NCBI RefSeq assembly: GCF_002127325.2
Contig: NC_035436.2
Coordinates: 28,221,354-28,285,353 of the forward strand
Direction of reading: 5' to 3'
DNA from: Helianthus annuus
Taxonomy: Eukaryota > Streptophyta > Magnoliopsida > Asterales > Asteraceae
DNA: 64,000 nt
Shown here: in pieces, positions 34,577-47,269 of the stretch
How positions within the stretch are numbered: the first letter of the stretch is position 1
How the letters are laid out: every line of letters starts with the position of its first letter
Program-made: the position numbers and the translations under genes
Notes under the pieces: generated by a model
What the model saw: only the letters and a program-made list of their open reading frames with translations
What the model was told of the DNA's origin: nothing
The model's database searches: none

Positions 34577-35070
34577 TGCATTTTTGTTGGTGGGGGGAGG
34601 ATTTCAAAATGGTTTTAGAATTTGGGAAACAACCGCTCTTTAATGTATATTTAATTAACATTTTAAGTTGGTTTTAGAATTTGGGAAACAAGCGCTCTTT
34701 AATGTATATTTAATTTACATTTTAAGTATTGGGAAAGGATGCCCATCTTCAATCGATGGATGTTGGTATGTATATGCACCTTTTTTAGAAGTATTGTGTT
34801 TTCTGGCTTTTTTTTTTTTCTTTTTCTTGAGATTATTTGTAATTCGTTAGTGAGAGTAATATTCCAGCCAATGGAAGGCTGATAAAAATAAAATGCCTGT
34901 AGTATCATTTGGTAACCTAATTATTTTATCTCCATGCCCACTAACCTTGTAAGGTAATTAATTTATTAAAATTAGACAAATGCACCTCGAACATGCAACC
35001 TGCTTCATGTTCGTAAAAAAAAACAAATAAAAAACAATATTTTTGAAAAAAAAAACAGATTTATGGGTAG
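34577..35070. repeat. P2 upstream region shared with the orphan promoter block
   Basis: It aligns with 22080-22333. A TTTTAGAATTTGGGAAACAA-type segment is repeated at about 34612 and 34670. AT-rich insertions separate conserved blocks. Confidence 0.5.
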
Positions 35071-35072
35071 GA

Positions 35073-35114
<42 letters not shown>
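35073..35114. repeat. (TA)n(GA)n microsatellite
   Basis: About 18 bases of TA followed by about 24 of GA. Confidence 0.85.
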
Positions 35115-35115
<1 letters not shown>

Positions 35116-35601
35116 TTCTGAAATGAACTCAATCCTTGTCCTAATACGTATTATATTATAGTATAGATATATATTGTATTTAAGTTTTGTTAATTCATTT
35201 AATAGTTTTTTGGATTTATTAATTGTATAAATACATTATGTAAATTTCATGTAAGCTAGAATGGAAAGTTTACATGTTTTTAACAAAAAGAAGTTGGGCT
35301 TTTTTATTGTAATACTAAGCTTATAGGGTGTGGTAATGACCCTAATAATTATTATGACCTATTTCTTTATTTATTTTAATTTATCTTTGTCTAATATCAA
35401 ACAGTATGGGGGGGGGGGCCTTGAAGATTGGGCATTATGCGACACGTAGACCACGCATCAAAACGTGGTGTGGTGCTATAACCGATGATGTGGTCCAGGG
35501 CGTGGAGACGTGGCGCTTTTCTACACATGACACACACCTTTTAAATTTAAATAAAACCCAGTTAATAATAATTAAAAAACTAACGTGACATAAGACATAA
35601 C
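35115..35601. other. Intergenic DNA with a poly-G run
   Basis: No gene is seen. An 11-base G run lies at about 35408. Confidence 0.5.
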
Positions 35602-35907
35602 TTAAAATAAAACATTAACTAAAAAACGTGTTATTTGCCACGTCGTGTAGTGTTTAAAGTCACCATCGTACTTGTTATGGTACTCAACGCAAGCGACTTG
35701 GATGATGTCGCCTTCGTTTTGCTCACCATCGTTATTGTCCACACTGTTGACAATCGCCTCAAATCTCGCACTATTCATATGAATCATCCGAGAATGTGAA
35801 CAAACTGTGTGCACTCTTCGGATGGCCTCACCCTTACGTATACAAAATTCATGGTAAACTCGATCCCAAAACGGAGACGTGGCTAACAGAGCCTTGTGGT
35901 TGGTCAT
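35602..35907 (-). pseudogene. Fragment resembling PIF/Harbinger ORF1 / NAM-associated protein
   Basis: The minus strand encodes FWDRVYHEFCIRKGEAIRR and a following RFEAIVN-like segment, as in plant Myb/trihelix-like proteins with a NAM-associated C-terminus that accompany Harbinger transposases. Its N-terminal side is cut at 35907 by the LTR fragment at 35908, so it is truncated. The assignment is by recognition only. Confidence 0.45.
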
Positions 35908-36690
35908 TGTCACACCTTGATTTCCCGGTGGGCCCGGATTTGGGGTTTATGCGTAATGATTGATATAGATATTCACTTATAACACAACGGAAGTCTTGGG
36001 ATTATAAAATAATATTACAAAGTACAAGTGTCTGAAATGTTCAAAATAAATATACATACGGAAAGTGTACTAAAAGATCTACATGCGGGTCGAAAATAAC
36101 AAAAATGAATAATATGACTACTAGGCCTTGCATGGAGTCACAAATTCCAATATGCATATACCGAGCAGCTCCAGCCTATTCCGTATTTGCTAACCTGCAC
36201 TTAGTCTTTTGAAAATCCGTTAACTTTCGCTGGTAAATACAATTAACCGACATGTTTTGAAAATCTTTTCAAAATAATTTTATACCATTTGGTATATCAT
36301 TTTCATACATAACTTTGAACAAAGTGATATCTCTTGTTACCAGTATTACATGCTTGCCAATATATATGGGGCCCGGAACTAAGCTCTGATACATGATTAA
36401 CCGACACACCACCTATTTAAAAAAAATATAATAGCATTAGCGTATGTCAGATGTATGCCTACACCCTGCGCTTAGATCGTGGCACTTGCAATTAAGTGAG
36501 CTGTGGATATCCAGGACACAGTCGCATTAACTCCCAATGTTAAAGTCATCAAGTATAACGAGTTAAAACGGGTTATTTGGATTTTGGACATCATTCGTCA
36601 TTGATCCCATACCCGACCAAGCGGCTAATGTCGTATCCCAAGCCCGTATAGGGAAATAGGCTAAGAGTATTTACCTGAGCTAATGCGTTC
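35908..36690 (-). repeat. Partial Tekay-like LTR
   Basis: It begins TGTCACACCTTGATTTCCC on the plus strand, like the reverse-oriented LTRs of element B (1809) and of the solo LTR (45206). The other end is not recognisable; it runs into CACTA sequence near 36690. No target duplication was found. Confidence 0.5.
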
Positions 36691-38062
36691 TTCGAGGTCC
36701 CATGTATACCGTTTTTTTGCAATTTTTTTACCTTATTGAACTTGTCTCCTCTTCACAAACAGGGCAAGCTTTCTTACCCTTTGTACTATATCCTGACAAA
36801 TTACCGTATGCTGGAAAATCAATTATAGTGCAAAAAATCATAGCCCGCAACTAAAAGCGTTCTTTCATATTAGCATCATACACGTCGACACCTGAACTCC
36901 ATAGAGTTTTTAAGTCGTCAATCAAAGGAGACAAATACACATCAATATCACTGTCGGGTTGTTTTGGACCCTGAATTAACAATGACATCATAATGTACTT
37001 TCGTTTCATGCATAACCGTGGTGGAATATTGTAGATGCATAAAAGAACCGACGATGTACTATGGCGACTACTCATGTTCCCAAAAGGATTGATCTCGTCT
37101 GAACTAAGCCCAAACCATATATTTCTAATTTCTTTTCCAAATTCTGGATACATGTCATCAATGTTTATCCACTGTGGGGAAACTGCCACATGTCTTTGTT
37201 TTCCATCAATTACACGCTCATCTAAATGCCAACGTAATAATTTTGCCTTTTTTCATTTGAAAATAATCTTTTGAGTCTCGTTATAATGGGAAGATACCAC
37301 AACATTTTAGCCGGTTGTCCATTTTTTGTCACATCATTGTCATATTCATCTTCATCTTATCTTTTTTACGTTTATACCTTGATGCATGGCAGATAACGCA
37401 TTCATGTAGATCCTCAAACTCCTTTCTATACAACATACAATCATTTGGACAAGCATGTATTCTTTCAAGTTCTAATGCCATTGGACACATCAATTTTTTC
37501 GCTTGGTATGTCGAAATTGGTAACTCATTGCCTTCCGGAAGCATGTCATGCAAAAGCACTAATAGATTGTAAAACTTTTATCATGCCATCCGTTTTTCAA
37601 CTTTATGTTAAACAACTTCAACACAGCATCAAGCTTTCTAAATTTTTTACAACCGGTATATAATGGTTTTTCTGCTTCTTCAAATAGGTGGTGTAAATTT
37701 TCTAGCTCATTATTACTAATATTAGTCTCCATATCATGTAGCATTTCATTTAAATTGCCATTGGTTTCATTTGAATTTGAATGGTAATCATCGGCATCAA
37801 GGTATGTATCGTTGTTCTCTTTGTTATCATTAATGTGTGAGTTGATCGACGACGTGCTATGATCAAGTAGTGACTCTCCATGCATTGACCAACAAGTGTA
37901 TTTAGGCATAAAACCATTTTTCACCAAATGAAACTCTATGACTGTGATATCATTAAATCTCATAAAATTATTACAAACTTGACAAGGACAACAAATCATC
38001 CCGCTTCCTTTATTTACCCGATTAGCTTCGGCAGCCTTAAGAAAACTTTTAACACCCTCCAT
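36691..38062 (-). pseudogene. CACTA transposase (TNP2-type) remnant
   Basis: Read on the minus strand: a transposase-associated domain (38062-37559; CPCQVCNN, FHLVKNGF), a second frame (37559-37329; CHASRYKRKK), and the TNP2 core (37189-36851; GLSSDEINPFGNMSSRHST, PRLCMKRKYIMMSLLI) running on to CPVCEEET near 36760. Frameshifts separate the parts and the C-terminal half is missing beyond about 36690, where LTR sequence starts. It is not functional. Confidence 0.85.
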
Positions 38063-38217
38063 ATATATTTATGAAACATGGGAAATTTCGTACATCCAAT
38101 AAGCACGTGCCATCAGAAAATTAAAATAAACAAACAAATGATGTAAACTTATATAAACCAACGCTTTATGATGGTGGATCCTAACCCGCTTTTTGAATAT
38201 TCTATCTCATATGTATA

Positions 38218-38356
38218 CATTTTAACGGGTTGACTATCTAAGAAAAAATCGGCAGCATTTCCCCTTAACTCCCCAAGTATGCGTATAAAACGCAAACCCA
38301 AAAGAGTAGGAGAAATAACTCTCGATTTTTTCTTAGATAGTCAACACGTTAAAATG
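38218..38356. repeat. Inverted repeat with 34-bp arms
   Basis: 38218-38251 and 38323-38356 are inverted copies with one mismatch (core TTGACTATCTAAGAAAAAAT), around a 71-base spacer. It lies just upstream of the CACTA transposase remnant and may be subterminal CACTA sequence. Confidence 0.65.
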
Positions 38357-38548
38357 TATTTACGTCCTACTGAGATAAAATACTCAAAAGGCAGTCCCAA
38401 AACAGGGACAATTCAAAATTTATTTCTATTAGATAAAATTTGGATTAGTATATCTAAAGGGTTCTCTAATATGTATATTCATTCAAATACATGCGCACAC
38501 ACAAACATGATACATACGTTTATAAATTATACCTATACATCATATATC

Positions 38549-38892
38549 ATACATACATACATACATACATACATACATACATACATACATACATACATAC
38601 ATACATACATACATACATACATACATACATACATACATACATACATACATACATACATACATACATACATACATACATACATACATACATACATACATAC
38701 ATACATACATACATACATACATACATACATACATACATACATACATACATACATACATACATACATACATACATACATACATACATACATACATACATAC
38801 ATACATACATACATACATACATACATACATACATACATACATACATACATACATACATACATACATACATACATACATACATACATACATAC
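38549..38892. repeat. (CATA)n microsatellite, about 86 units
   Basis: An uninterrupted tetranucleotide array of about 344 bp. A shorter array of the same unit lies at 38968-38994. All frames through it are artefacts. Confidence 0.97.
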
Positions 38893-38994
38893 GCAAATAT
38901 GTATACATGTTTATACTCATAACATATCATACATACACATATCCACATATACATACACACGTATTATTCATACATACATACATACATACATACA

Positions 38995-39639
38995 TAAATG
39001 ACAACTTATAATCACATAATACATAAAGAAATCATAATAAAGGTAATAAAATTTAAATTTGTTACCTTAAAGTGATGATTGAATTAGATTTAAAGATACT
39101 TGAATAATTTCACCTTTGGCTACATATAACAATTTATAATCAATTAAAGCATAAAAATTTATATAATATGAAAGATGAAGGTCGGTGAACATAAGACCAA
39201 CAAATTTTCTTATTCACAAAACCAGCCCTTATACTTTTGAAAACCTTCAAACAACTTTATAAATTGTCATTTCAACCCTCTTAACTTTGAAAATGTCATT
39301 TTGAACCCTTTAAGTTTATAAAGTTTCAAGCTTACCCTAAAACTAATTTCTTAAGTTTTTATTTTCATGGACCTGTTGGTATAAAATTCAAGTTTGTTTA
39401 CGCTTTAGCATAATTTATTCTGAAAATGAGCCAAGTTAATTATAAAATGTTTTTTTATGTATGTTTTGAGTTGGACTACGATTTGACGTAAATTCTATTT
39501 TGAAACAAATCGGGTCAACTGTAATACGTTTTGATTCGAAGGTATAAATTTGTGTTTCGTACGATTTGACATAAATTTAGTTCGGAAACAAGTCTGGTTG
39601 ATTGTAGTCTATATGTTATCATTTCGCGTATGACGCCGC
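38995..39639. other. AT-rich body of a probable Helitron, no gene
   Basis: The right part (39360-39667) carries repeated ACGATTTGACGTAAATT/ACGATTTGACATAAATT segments and leads into a Helitron-type tail. The left limit is unknown. Confidence 0.4.
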
Positions 39640-39667
39640 AGCAACGCGCGACGGGTAAAAGAACTAG
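39633..39667 (+). mobile_element. Helitron 3' terminus (plus strand)
   Basis: A GC-rich stem region (GCCGCAGCAACGCGCGACGGG) is followed by TAAAAGAACTAG and T, fitting the CTRR|T end. Confidence 0.55.
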
Positions 39668-40600
39668 TGAAATATTAAATGAAAACATATATATTACAAA
39701 TAAAATACCAATAGAATGGCTTATTTTGATGGTATTGTAGATTGAAGGAGAATGAGGGCTCATATGTTTTATGAGATTAGAATGAGGAAAATAGGTTTTA
39801 AATGAGTTACAGAGAAGTGAAGAAGAAAGAAGTTAGATGTAGTTTTGAATTTTATCCGTTAAAGTTAAAGATAAGTATTTTGGTGCTATTTAAAATATAA
39901 ATATTTTAAGACCAATGGGGTGGTGGTCCATTGGCAAAGACAAGGCCCTTTAGACAGTGGGGAGTGGGGGGGGGGGGGTAGGGCTTGGGTTGGGTGCTTT
40001 GCTCGACACGTGGCGATAATGGGGTCCACCGGACCACCCAAAAAAAAGTGGGATGTGAAAGCGGCGTTGGTTAGCGGCGTTGGCCAGCCATGTTGGCTAA
40101 CTTTATTTTTTTTATAGTTGAGATTTATAAAATAAAATCAAAATTATATTATTTTAAAAAATAATTACATAACATCCGAAAAAATAAAAAAAAATACTTA
40201 ATAAATCATAAAAAATAAAAAAAAGACTACTATTAAATCCTAAAAAAATAAAAAAAACAATAGTTAATAATTCCTAAAAAAATTACAAACTTCTATAAAT
40301 ATTAAAGTGGGGAACCCACTTAAATTCTGGGTTCCCGTCGGGCCTCCACTCGATCTTTGCGATCTCCATTCGATCGTCGTGGCTTAGGTGCCCCGCAGGG
40401 ACACGATCGAAACAAATTTTAAATCGATCCAGCTTCGGTCTTAGTTCGCGTCACTTGTGTTGGCACACATTTAAATTACGGCAACTGTTAGCAATGGTCA
40501 AAAATGAATGTCCAATTATGGCTAGCCACATCACCACGCCACCCCGCCCCACGTCAGGCTCCATAGAGACGCCAAAAGGGCAACGCCAACACCAACGCTA
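39668..40600. other. Intergenic DNA with GC-rich blocks
   Basis: GGCGTTGGTTAGCGGCGTTGG (40062-40082) and the roughly inverted GCAACGCCAACACCAACGC (40578-40596) may be the ends of a MITE. A 14-base G run lies near 39967. No gene is seen. Confidence 0.4.
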
Positions 40601-40712
40601 TACCTGAGTGGCTTCCCCCGCCCAACCAACACCTTGGGAAGGGGAGGTTTTGGGTTTAATCCCACAGACAGCAAGGAATGAAAAAAATTTGCCGTTAAAA
40701 AAAATTAAAAGT
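40601..40712 (+). mobile_element. Candidate SINE
   Basis: A B-box-like GGGTTTAATCCCAC is followed by AATTTGCCGTTAAAAAAAA, a tail seen on plant SINE/LINE copies. The A-box is weak (GAGTGGCTTCC) and no target duplication was resolved. Confidence 0.35.
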
Positions 40713-41355
40713 TTAAGCCTCAAAAAATCAACTTTATTTTGTATTTCATTGTAAAAAAATCAATTTTTATTGTTATTTTGGTGCTATAAGCAACCTTAGC
40801 ATCAAATAATTAATATTTTGGTGGTGTATAACTTGTAAGCATTTAATGGTGTTGTGTAATCTATTTTTAAGTGATGTATTTAGTTATTAACGGGTAATGT
40901 TGTTATTTGGTGCTTTCTATTATAATAGCACCAAAAACATGAAATTTATAACACCAAAAAATTGGTTTTGTACTAGAGCTGCTAACCAAAATTTGCTGCT
41001 AGCAATTCGAAATTCATAAAAGGAATTGCCCTAGCCTCACTCATGAGGTCAAAACCTCCACCAAATATGGGAAAATACAATGGGTTGACAGACCCCGACG
41101 ACACATCGGTGTATTCACCAGTGTTGCCCTCGTTGGCGGCTGGACCAACAAATTTGTTGCAACCTCAAATGATAATAGATCCCAACAATTGTTATTAAGG
41201 ACATTGGTAATACTACAGATAATTTCTCAAAATAAACTCCATAGAAAACGATGACAATCAATGCAAAATAAAAAGATGACAACAATCTTAGTTCAACAAA
41301 AACACGGCTCCAGCTCCAGTGACCCAACTTCGACCATCAACCCCTACAGATGAGA
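40713..41355. other. Intergenic DNA downstream of P3
   Basis: AT-rich with a small AGCACCAAA-type repeat; no gene is seen. Confidence 0.5.
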
Positions 41356-41697
41356 TCAGTCTTCAACATACAGTGTAATCGGTTCAGGTGAAACTTCGTC
41401 TGCTAAGTCGATAAATGCCTCGACGTCGTCGTCATCTTCTATCCCAACAACAGTAGTCTTGTTGCGATCGCTAGACGATGAACTGGGATACTGATAAGAC
41501 ATCGTAAACTCACTCTGCATGGATAATTTTAACTTTCTTGCAATTGCAACCATAGTCCTCAGATCAGAATATTTTAAGCCACATACCGGCAACTCTAAGG
41601 CACGTCTCACCAAGACACCATCCCAGGTGGTGTATACCATATCTCCGTTTCTTTCCTCATCCCACGACCCCCCGCTACATGCTAAAACTCTAACCAT
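41356..41697 (-). CDS. P3: stand-alone PB1-like domain protein
   Basis: 113 residues from ATG 41697, just after the splice acceptor ATTAG|GAAAATG (41702). The core aligns with P1 and P2: VRVLACSGGSWDE, LKYSDL, ARKLKLS, MSYQYPSSSSS, DDDDVEAFIDLA, PITLYVED. Exon 1 is inferred to end at 42473 (TTTAGAG|GTATGTTTC), giving a 771-bp intron that contains tandem duplications. The frame is intact and ends shortly after the domain, so the protein is little more than the domain. Function unknown; relation to the MULE PB1-like domain is inferred. Confidence 0.7.
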   Translation of the reverse strand: MVRVLACSGGSWDEERNGDMVYTTWDGVLVRRALELPVCGLKYSDLRTMVAIARKLKLSMQSEFTMSYQYPSSSSSDRNKTTVVGIEDDDDVEAFIDLADEVSPEPITLYVED

Positions 41698-41784
41698 TTT
41701 CCTAATTAAACATAACATCGCAAACAATATTAGTAACACTCATATTGTATAACCCGGATAAAACAAACAAGAATCACTAATGGT

Positions 41785-42130
41785 CCATTACTATAATATT
41801 TTGAAGAAAACTTAATTAAATTATTACATATAAATTAAATTTATAAAAATAAAACATTATATACTTTTAAGAGAGAACTTCAAAAGTCCATATGTAAATT
41901 AGAAGGGTTATCTATATATGTAACACAAAAGAACAGCGTCAATCAAATTATCTTTCCTTTTTTGGGGCTGTGGGATTAATTGGTAGCTTTTGCAAGAAAA
42001 TTATAAAAGTTACTAGATTATTTTGAAGAAAACTTAATTAAATTATTACATATAAATTAAATTTATAAAAAAACGTTATATACTTTTAAGAGAACTTTAA
42101 AAATCCATAAGTAAATTAGAAGGGTTATCT
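41785..42130. repeat. Duplicated 120-bp segment in P3 intron
   Basis: The segment TATTTTGAAGAAAACTTAAT... occurs at about 41797-41913 and again at 42021-42130 with small differences. Confidence 0.75.
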
Positions 42131-42146
42131 ATGTCGGTAATCCCTC

Positions 42147-42310
42147 TGTACTTAAAAAAAAACAGAAAATAAAAAAAATAATAAAAAGTAAAAAAAATAA
42201 AACTCATTTTAATTTATTTGTGATTGATATCCCTCTGTACTTAAAAAAAAACAGAAAATAATAAAAATAATAAAAAGTAAAAAAATAAAACTCATTTTAA
42301 TTTATGTGTG
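42147..42310. repeat. 83-bp tandem duplication in P3 intron
   Basis: Two units beginning ATCCCTCTGTACTTAAAAAA are nearly identical and adjacent. Confidence 0.8.
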
Positions 42311-42472
42311 ATTGATAGCTACGTACTAACGGATATTCCAACTGTGCTATTTTAGTTTTGTATAGAAGAGTTTGAAAACCCAGATTGTATTACGCAAATA
42401 CCACTTTAACGAACTAAAACACACTAATTAGAAACAAATTATTTAAAGAAATATTCTAGTGGAGAAACATAC

Positions 42473-42620
42473 CTCTAAACAATCGATGTCTTCGCCGTTA
42501 CAGAAAAAGTTAGGCCGATAACTTTGGAGTGTCATTTCATATTTATATATGGTTTTGTATTCATTTGTCTTAGTGGAGGATTTGAAATTAGGGTTTTATT
42601 TTTTGGGAAATAAGCATGCA
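42473..42620 (-). promoter_or_regulatory. P3 exon 1 and promoter block, inferred
   Basis: The segment shares with P2 the ordered blocks TTTGTATTCATTTGTC-, TTAGTGGAGGATTTGAAAT- and TTTTGGGAAATAAGC-like sequence and the donor GAG|GTATGTT. A TATATAAA motif lies near 42545. The exon start is not precise. Confidence 0.5.
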
Positions 42621-42939
42621 TTAATGGATGTTTAATTATACACTGAGAGTACCATTTATACTATATCACCCTTGGAAAGCGAAATGTGAACGGTGCAGTG
42701 CCAGTCTTTAAGGGTGTTGGTAAGGTAAGTGTGATAATGAGCCGCACCAGCAAAGATTGTTTTGGCCAGGCAGATCGGCTAAAACCATATAGTTGACGAT
42801 TTAGCTGGTTTTGCGAAAAAAAAAAAAAAAAACAATTTTATTTAAATCATGCAGACGGAGATGCCACTCTATAGCGGTCAGTTAAGAGGAATTATCACTG
42901 CATTTTAACCGTAATTAATATCTAAAAACGTGTACCTAA

Positions 42940-43255
42940 GACTGTGGGGTGTGGGGCTTGGGTTGGGGGAAAACGCCCAAACCACCACCCCTTGGGGCTT
43001 GGGTTGGGCGTGGCCCTTGGGGCTTGGGTTTGAAGCCGGGGGTGGGGCGGGCTTGGGTTTGATGTGGTGGCCTCCTATTCGCCTTGGGTTTTAAATTTTT
43101 ATATATATATATATATATATTTTAATAACCTGCCAACCCACACGGTGCACCCACGCCCCGCCATACCCCACGGACACGTCACTAGGCGGTGAGAGGGCTC
43201 GAACTCCACGTGTCAGCTCATGCCCCCAACCCAAGCCCCACCATACCCCACGGTC
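42940..43255. mobile_element. PIF/Harbinger-like MITE, 316 bp, GC-rich
   Basis: The ends GACTGTGGGGTGTGGGGC and, inverted, GACCGTGGGGTATGGTGGGG are similar, with TAA on both sides (42937-42939 and 43256-43258). GGGCTTGGGTTGGG motifs repeat inside, next to a TA tract. Confidence 0.85.
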
Positions 43256-43258
43256 TAA

Positions 43259-44400
43259 AATGGACCGATCACATCCTCACACTTATCTTTTTCCGTCACA
43301 AAAAAAACTATGCATTGGAATCACAATCACATAACTGTTTTTCAATATATTCGGTTATTTATTATTAAATCTTGTCACGCATTAACCGCGATTGCAAGTA
43401 TATGGTCCACTTAAACCCAACCACCAATGTCCAGACCTATATTCATGATTATTTAGGTTTAAATGGGTCGATCATCTATGTATCTCACACTCAAGAGTCC
43501 ATAACCTTTCTTAATCCCGCTTTGAGCGTATAAGGTTAAAAGATTATATCTACCGTTTTACATAAAAACTTTTATGTAATTTCGATTAGATCTGATGGAT
43601 AATGGATGATGGTTTTGATCTTAGACATGCTTTTGCATACGATTCACTTAGAGGGTATGTACCACCCTAGTTACCATCCCAGTTAGAATAACATAAGCTT
43701 CAAATATTTTTTTTCTCTTTTTTCTAACTTAACCTAGAGGGTATATACCACCTGAGTCACCATCCCAGTAGCAATACTATAGGCTTTCGTTATTTACACA
43801 TCTAGCTCAGTAAATTGACGAATGGAAAAAAAAAATTGGGCAAGTTTTCGATTTATTTTCATAAAAAGAAAAAGGTGTGCCACTTAATCGGAGTACTTAT
43901 AGGTTGTTATTTATAACGGTACCTCTTATACTGTTAATGGTTTCAGTTTTACTATAGCTTCCTCTGGCGAGAACGCAGAAGACTGGATAACAATTAGGTA
44001 TATTATCTCAATCCTTAGGAACCATTCTATTGGTTGGGCCAACCCACAAATCCCAAGTTGGAAGACTCCCTTTTATAGGCAGAGAGGTTTGCCTTGGGAA
44101 GCCTGTGCCAGCTCACACCTTCTATTGGTGGTAAGGCTTGTCCTTAGGTAATGTTGCTTGCAGGGATGGTCTTGCCTCTTTTGGTAAGTGTCAGATTTAT
44201 GTTTAATCAATGTCACATTTATGCACTTTTGGACAAAGTCCCATCACTTTGACCCACCGAGTTCAAGTCCCAATGTATAAAGTAACTTGAGCTTCTGGTC
44301 GCCTGCTTTTGATGTGTCAGCTTCCTTCTTCTAGCTTCTTACTTCCGATTTCGTTATTCATTATGATTATTATTGTTCTCAGCCTTGCTGAGTGGAAGCT
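43259..44400. other. Intergenic DNA, no gene
   Basis: A roughly 36-bp imperfect duplication (AGAGGGTATRTACCACC..., 43652 and 43736) is present. The segment 43980-44340 looks like weathered LTR sequence but has no ends I can define. Confidence 0.45.
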
Positions 44401-46064
44401 TCTGGTTACCCACGTCATCAAAAACTACACTCTTCTTTTGATTAAAAAGATGGTAAGTCAACTTAAAACCACTATTCATTGATAAATCCAACTTTCTTGC
44501 TACCTTAGACTTGAAGTCACAAAATCTGTAGCCATCATCAGCAATCCACTCTACTCTAAGTTACGTCTCATTAATCCTAACGGCTTCTACTCGACCACTC
44601 CGTTAACGAACCCCCACGCGCCTCCGGTACTGATCATCATCCTCACTTTCTTTAGTTTGGTCTTTTTATATGATTTCATTATCCTGAAAGTAAAAATAAA
44701 CAAAATAACATAACCGTTAGAATTATGATTTTATTTCAAAGGTTAACTTTAATGTTTTTTTTCCAATTTTTATTATACTATGAACCTACGGGCTTAGTTA
44801 GGTTTCTAGGGTTACTCGTAATCTCTATATATTGTAACTTACTCATTCAATAATCATCATTCAGTCTTTTACCTTCTTACATGGTATCAGAGCCACCCTA
44901 GGCTCTATACCGTTTCCGTCGCGCCACAAACAAATAACCAAACCGTAGTCGTCAACACTTGAGAAAAACCCTAGACAGGGCGGTGTGCCGTCACTGTCGC
45001 TGCCGCCCTGTCCAGCCGCTGTTCGTTTTCCGTTTCCGGTTCTTCTTTTTTTTCCTAGTTTCATGTTCAAATAAAGCTTCGTTTTCGGTTCTAGATTCAC
45101 CAGTGTTCTTACAATCTCTTACCACACAGATGATGCTACAGGTCATCTTGTTGATTTCGCGTCTGCATCAAGCCGCCCCTTGCCGCCGTGCCGCCGCCGC
45201 TCATTTGTCACACCCCAACCGATGACGGAAACATCGGGGCATGGCACTGGGCGAAACAGATTGTCCAAGAGAAATCCATAACAACTAATATTACCGAATA
45301 TTTAACGTTAAGTCCCATACCAAAACATATCCAGCAAAATAATTACTACAGACATATAATCTCAAAAACAAGTAAAACTGTTCCGACAACTCAGATTTAA
45401 TTAAATAAATAAATTGTCTTTGTTTCTAGACTCTCCTACTCGGTTCCATGAAAGCAAGCAACATCCTAGCATCTCAACACACCTGCCACATACGTTAAAA
45501 TAAAGGTCAATACACATAGTGTAAAGGTGAGCATACAAGTTTCATAGATATAATAGAGTTCAAAATCGTTTACGCATAACTAGCATGTAACATGTTCAAA
45601 GTGAAGGCAAGCAGGTTATTGACAGAGAAATATGCACAGACGTGACTGCGAGTTGAAGAATGCGCAACACACATCCACACGGGACACGTGAAGTGAAGCC
45701 CTTAACAACCCCTGTCCATGACAGTTGCTGAGTCCAAACTATAGTACTATCGTTGCTAAGGTGTCAGGCAACAATCACTGTGTTAACATAACATACAAGC
45801 ATTCATTGAAAAACACGTGGCATGCAATAACGGTTAGCGTATAAATAGTGTTTGTGTTGTGTGTCGATTATGATTTAGAATAAGTAACGTATGTAACAAC
45901 CAAAAGTGCGTAAAGCAAAAAGGGTTCGAGTATACTCACAGATAGCGTTTAAGTTAATAAACATTGTATTGGATTTAAGGGAGCGCTGGAAGATTAGCCT
46001 GCACAGTTAACGATAACATAAGCGATGAATGATGCGTAAACGGTGCAAAGTGTCAAAGTGTCGA

Positions 46065-46580
46065 GTGGTAATCCGATCGGATGGCCACTCGATCGGTTGT
46101 CAATCCGTTCGGATGGTCATCTGATCGGATGGCCATTCGATTGGATTGACATTCGTTTGGTAAGGATGTGTTTGTGTATGATGGCTTTGAAGTTTTTGTT
46201 GTAGCATTTTGAAAACAGAGAAGTATCTCTACCTTTCAGGTCATCGATCGAACGGTCGTTCGATCGGATAGCGATCCGATTGGCAGGACACTTAGTGAGA
46301 ACAAGTTCACAGCAGGATTGCCACTCAATCGGATAGTAATCCGATCGGTTAGCAATCCGTTAGAACTGATGTTCTTTGAAAACTATGAAGATGATTAAGT
46401 GTCGAAGTTCCAAATGTCAAATGGTCGGATGGTTGTTCGATCGGATGGCTATCTGATCGGGCGGCAATCCGTTCGACGTTTAGATCCTTAAAATTTTGAA
46501 ACAAGAGTTTAAGTGTGGAACCAAGTGCAACCCGGTTGGATAGTAGTCCGATCGGATGGCTATCCGATCGGACGGCAATC
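46065..46580. repeat. CCGATCGG/GGATGGC repeat cluster in solo LTR (first block)
   Basis: Many copies of ATCCGATCGGATGGC-like units (palindromic core CCGATCGG, often CGATCGGATGGCNATCCG) occur in several groups. They lie downstream of the TATA box in the LTR's own direction. Confidence 0.75.
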
Positions 46581-47221
46581 CGTCCCAATGAACCCAATCA
46601 TTTTGAACTTGATTATTTTTGAAAGTCTTGCAGTTTGATCGAGACGGTATGATAACGGAACCTCGTCAAGTACCAAATCGTCCGACCGAACAGGAATCAC
46701 CCTAATCCGATTAGTTGACTATTCCTTGACGGTTGTTCATGTTTATTCCGAAATCAGCTGTCTCGTTGATAAGATCCAGATCTCAACCCGACACATCACT
46801 AGAGAAGAGTGGAAGGTCTGAATGAGCTCCGATCCTATCGGTTCTGAGTGCATTGAGTGTAAAAGAGTTGAAAGAAAGCTAGAAAAGCTTCTTTCAATCC
46901 TTTTATCACTGAAAATGTTTAGATCTATGCGAAATCATTGTGAAATCATGTGGAAATCCTTTAGATCTGAGCTATTCTTGGTGGAATGAGGCCAAGACTT
47001 GAAGTTCACAAGAACTCCATGATGACATCATCCTAGAACACCCCAAATCCGTTGATTTCACGGTTAAAAGTTAAGATTCAAAAGAGAAAATGATGAAGTG
47101 TATGTAGATCTTAGAAGTACAAGATTTAGGTTGAAAACTTACAAGAATTGCGAGAAATCGAGAGAAAGGAGGCCTTGAGTGAGCTGGTCGAGTGGGGGAG
47201 CTGTCACATCATAAAGGTGGG

Positions 47222-47229
47222 TATTTATA
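47222..47229 (-). promoter_or_regulatory. TATA box of the solo LTR
   Basis: TATAAATA on the minus strand lies about 650 bases from the LTR start at 47881. Confidence 0.55.
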
Positions 47230-47269
47230 GGTTGCCAAAAAGGGAAAGGTGCACAAGGGTCGAACAGGT

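Noticed and set aside
34668..34908. Short frames on both strands upstream of P2
   Set aside because: They lie in the promoter block shared with 22041-22333, where neither frame is conserved.
35908..36690. Complete solo LTR
   Set aside because: Only one end (TGTCACACC) is recognisable; no matching terminal TGTNACA or target duplication was found, so it is called a fragment.
38279..39001. Open frames of 117-240 codons encoding Tyr-Ile-His-Thr or Met-Tyr-Val-Cys repeats
   Set aside because: They are produced by the CATA microsatellite, which is open in several frames on both strands; no start context or domain supports a protein.
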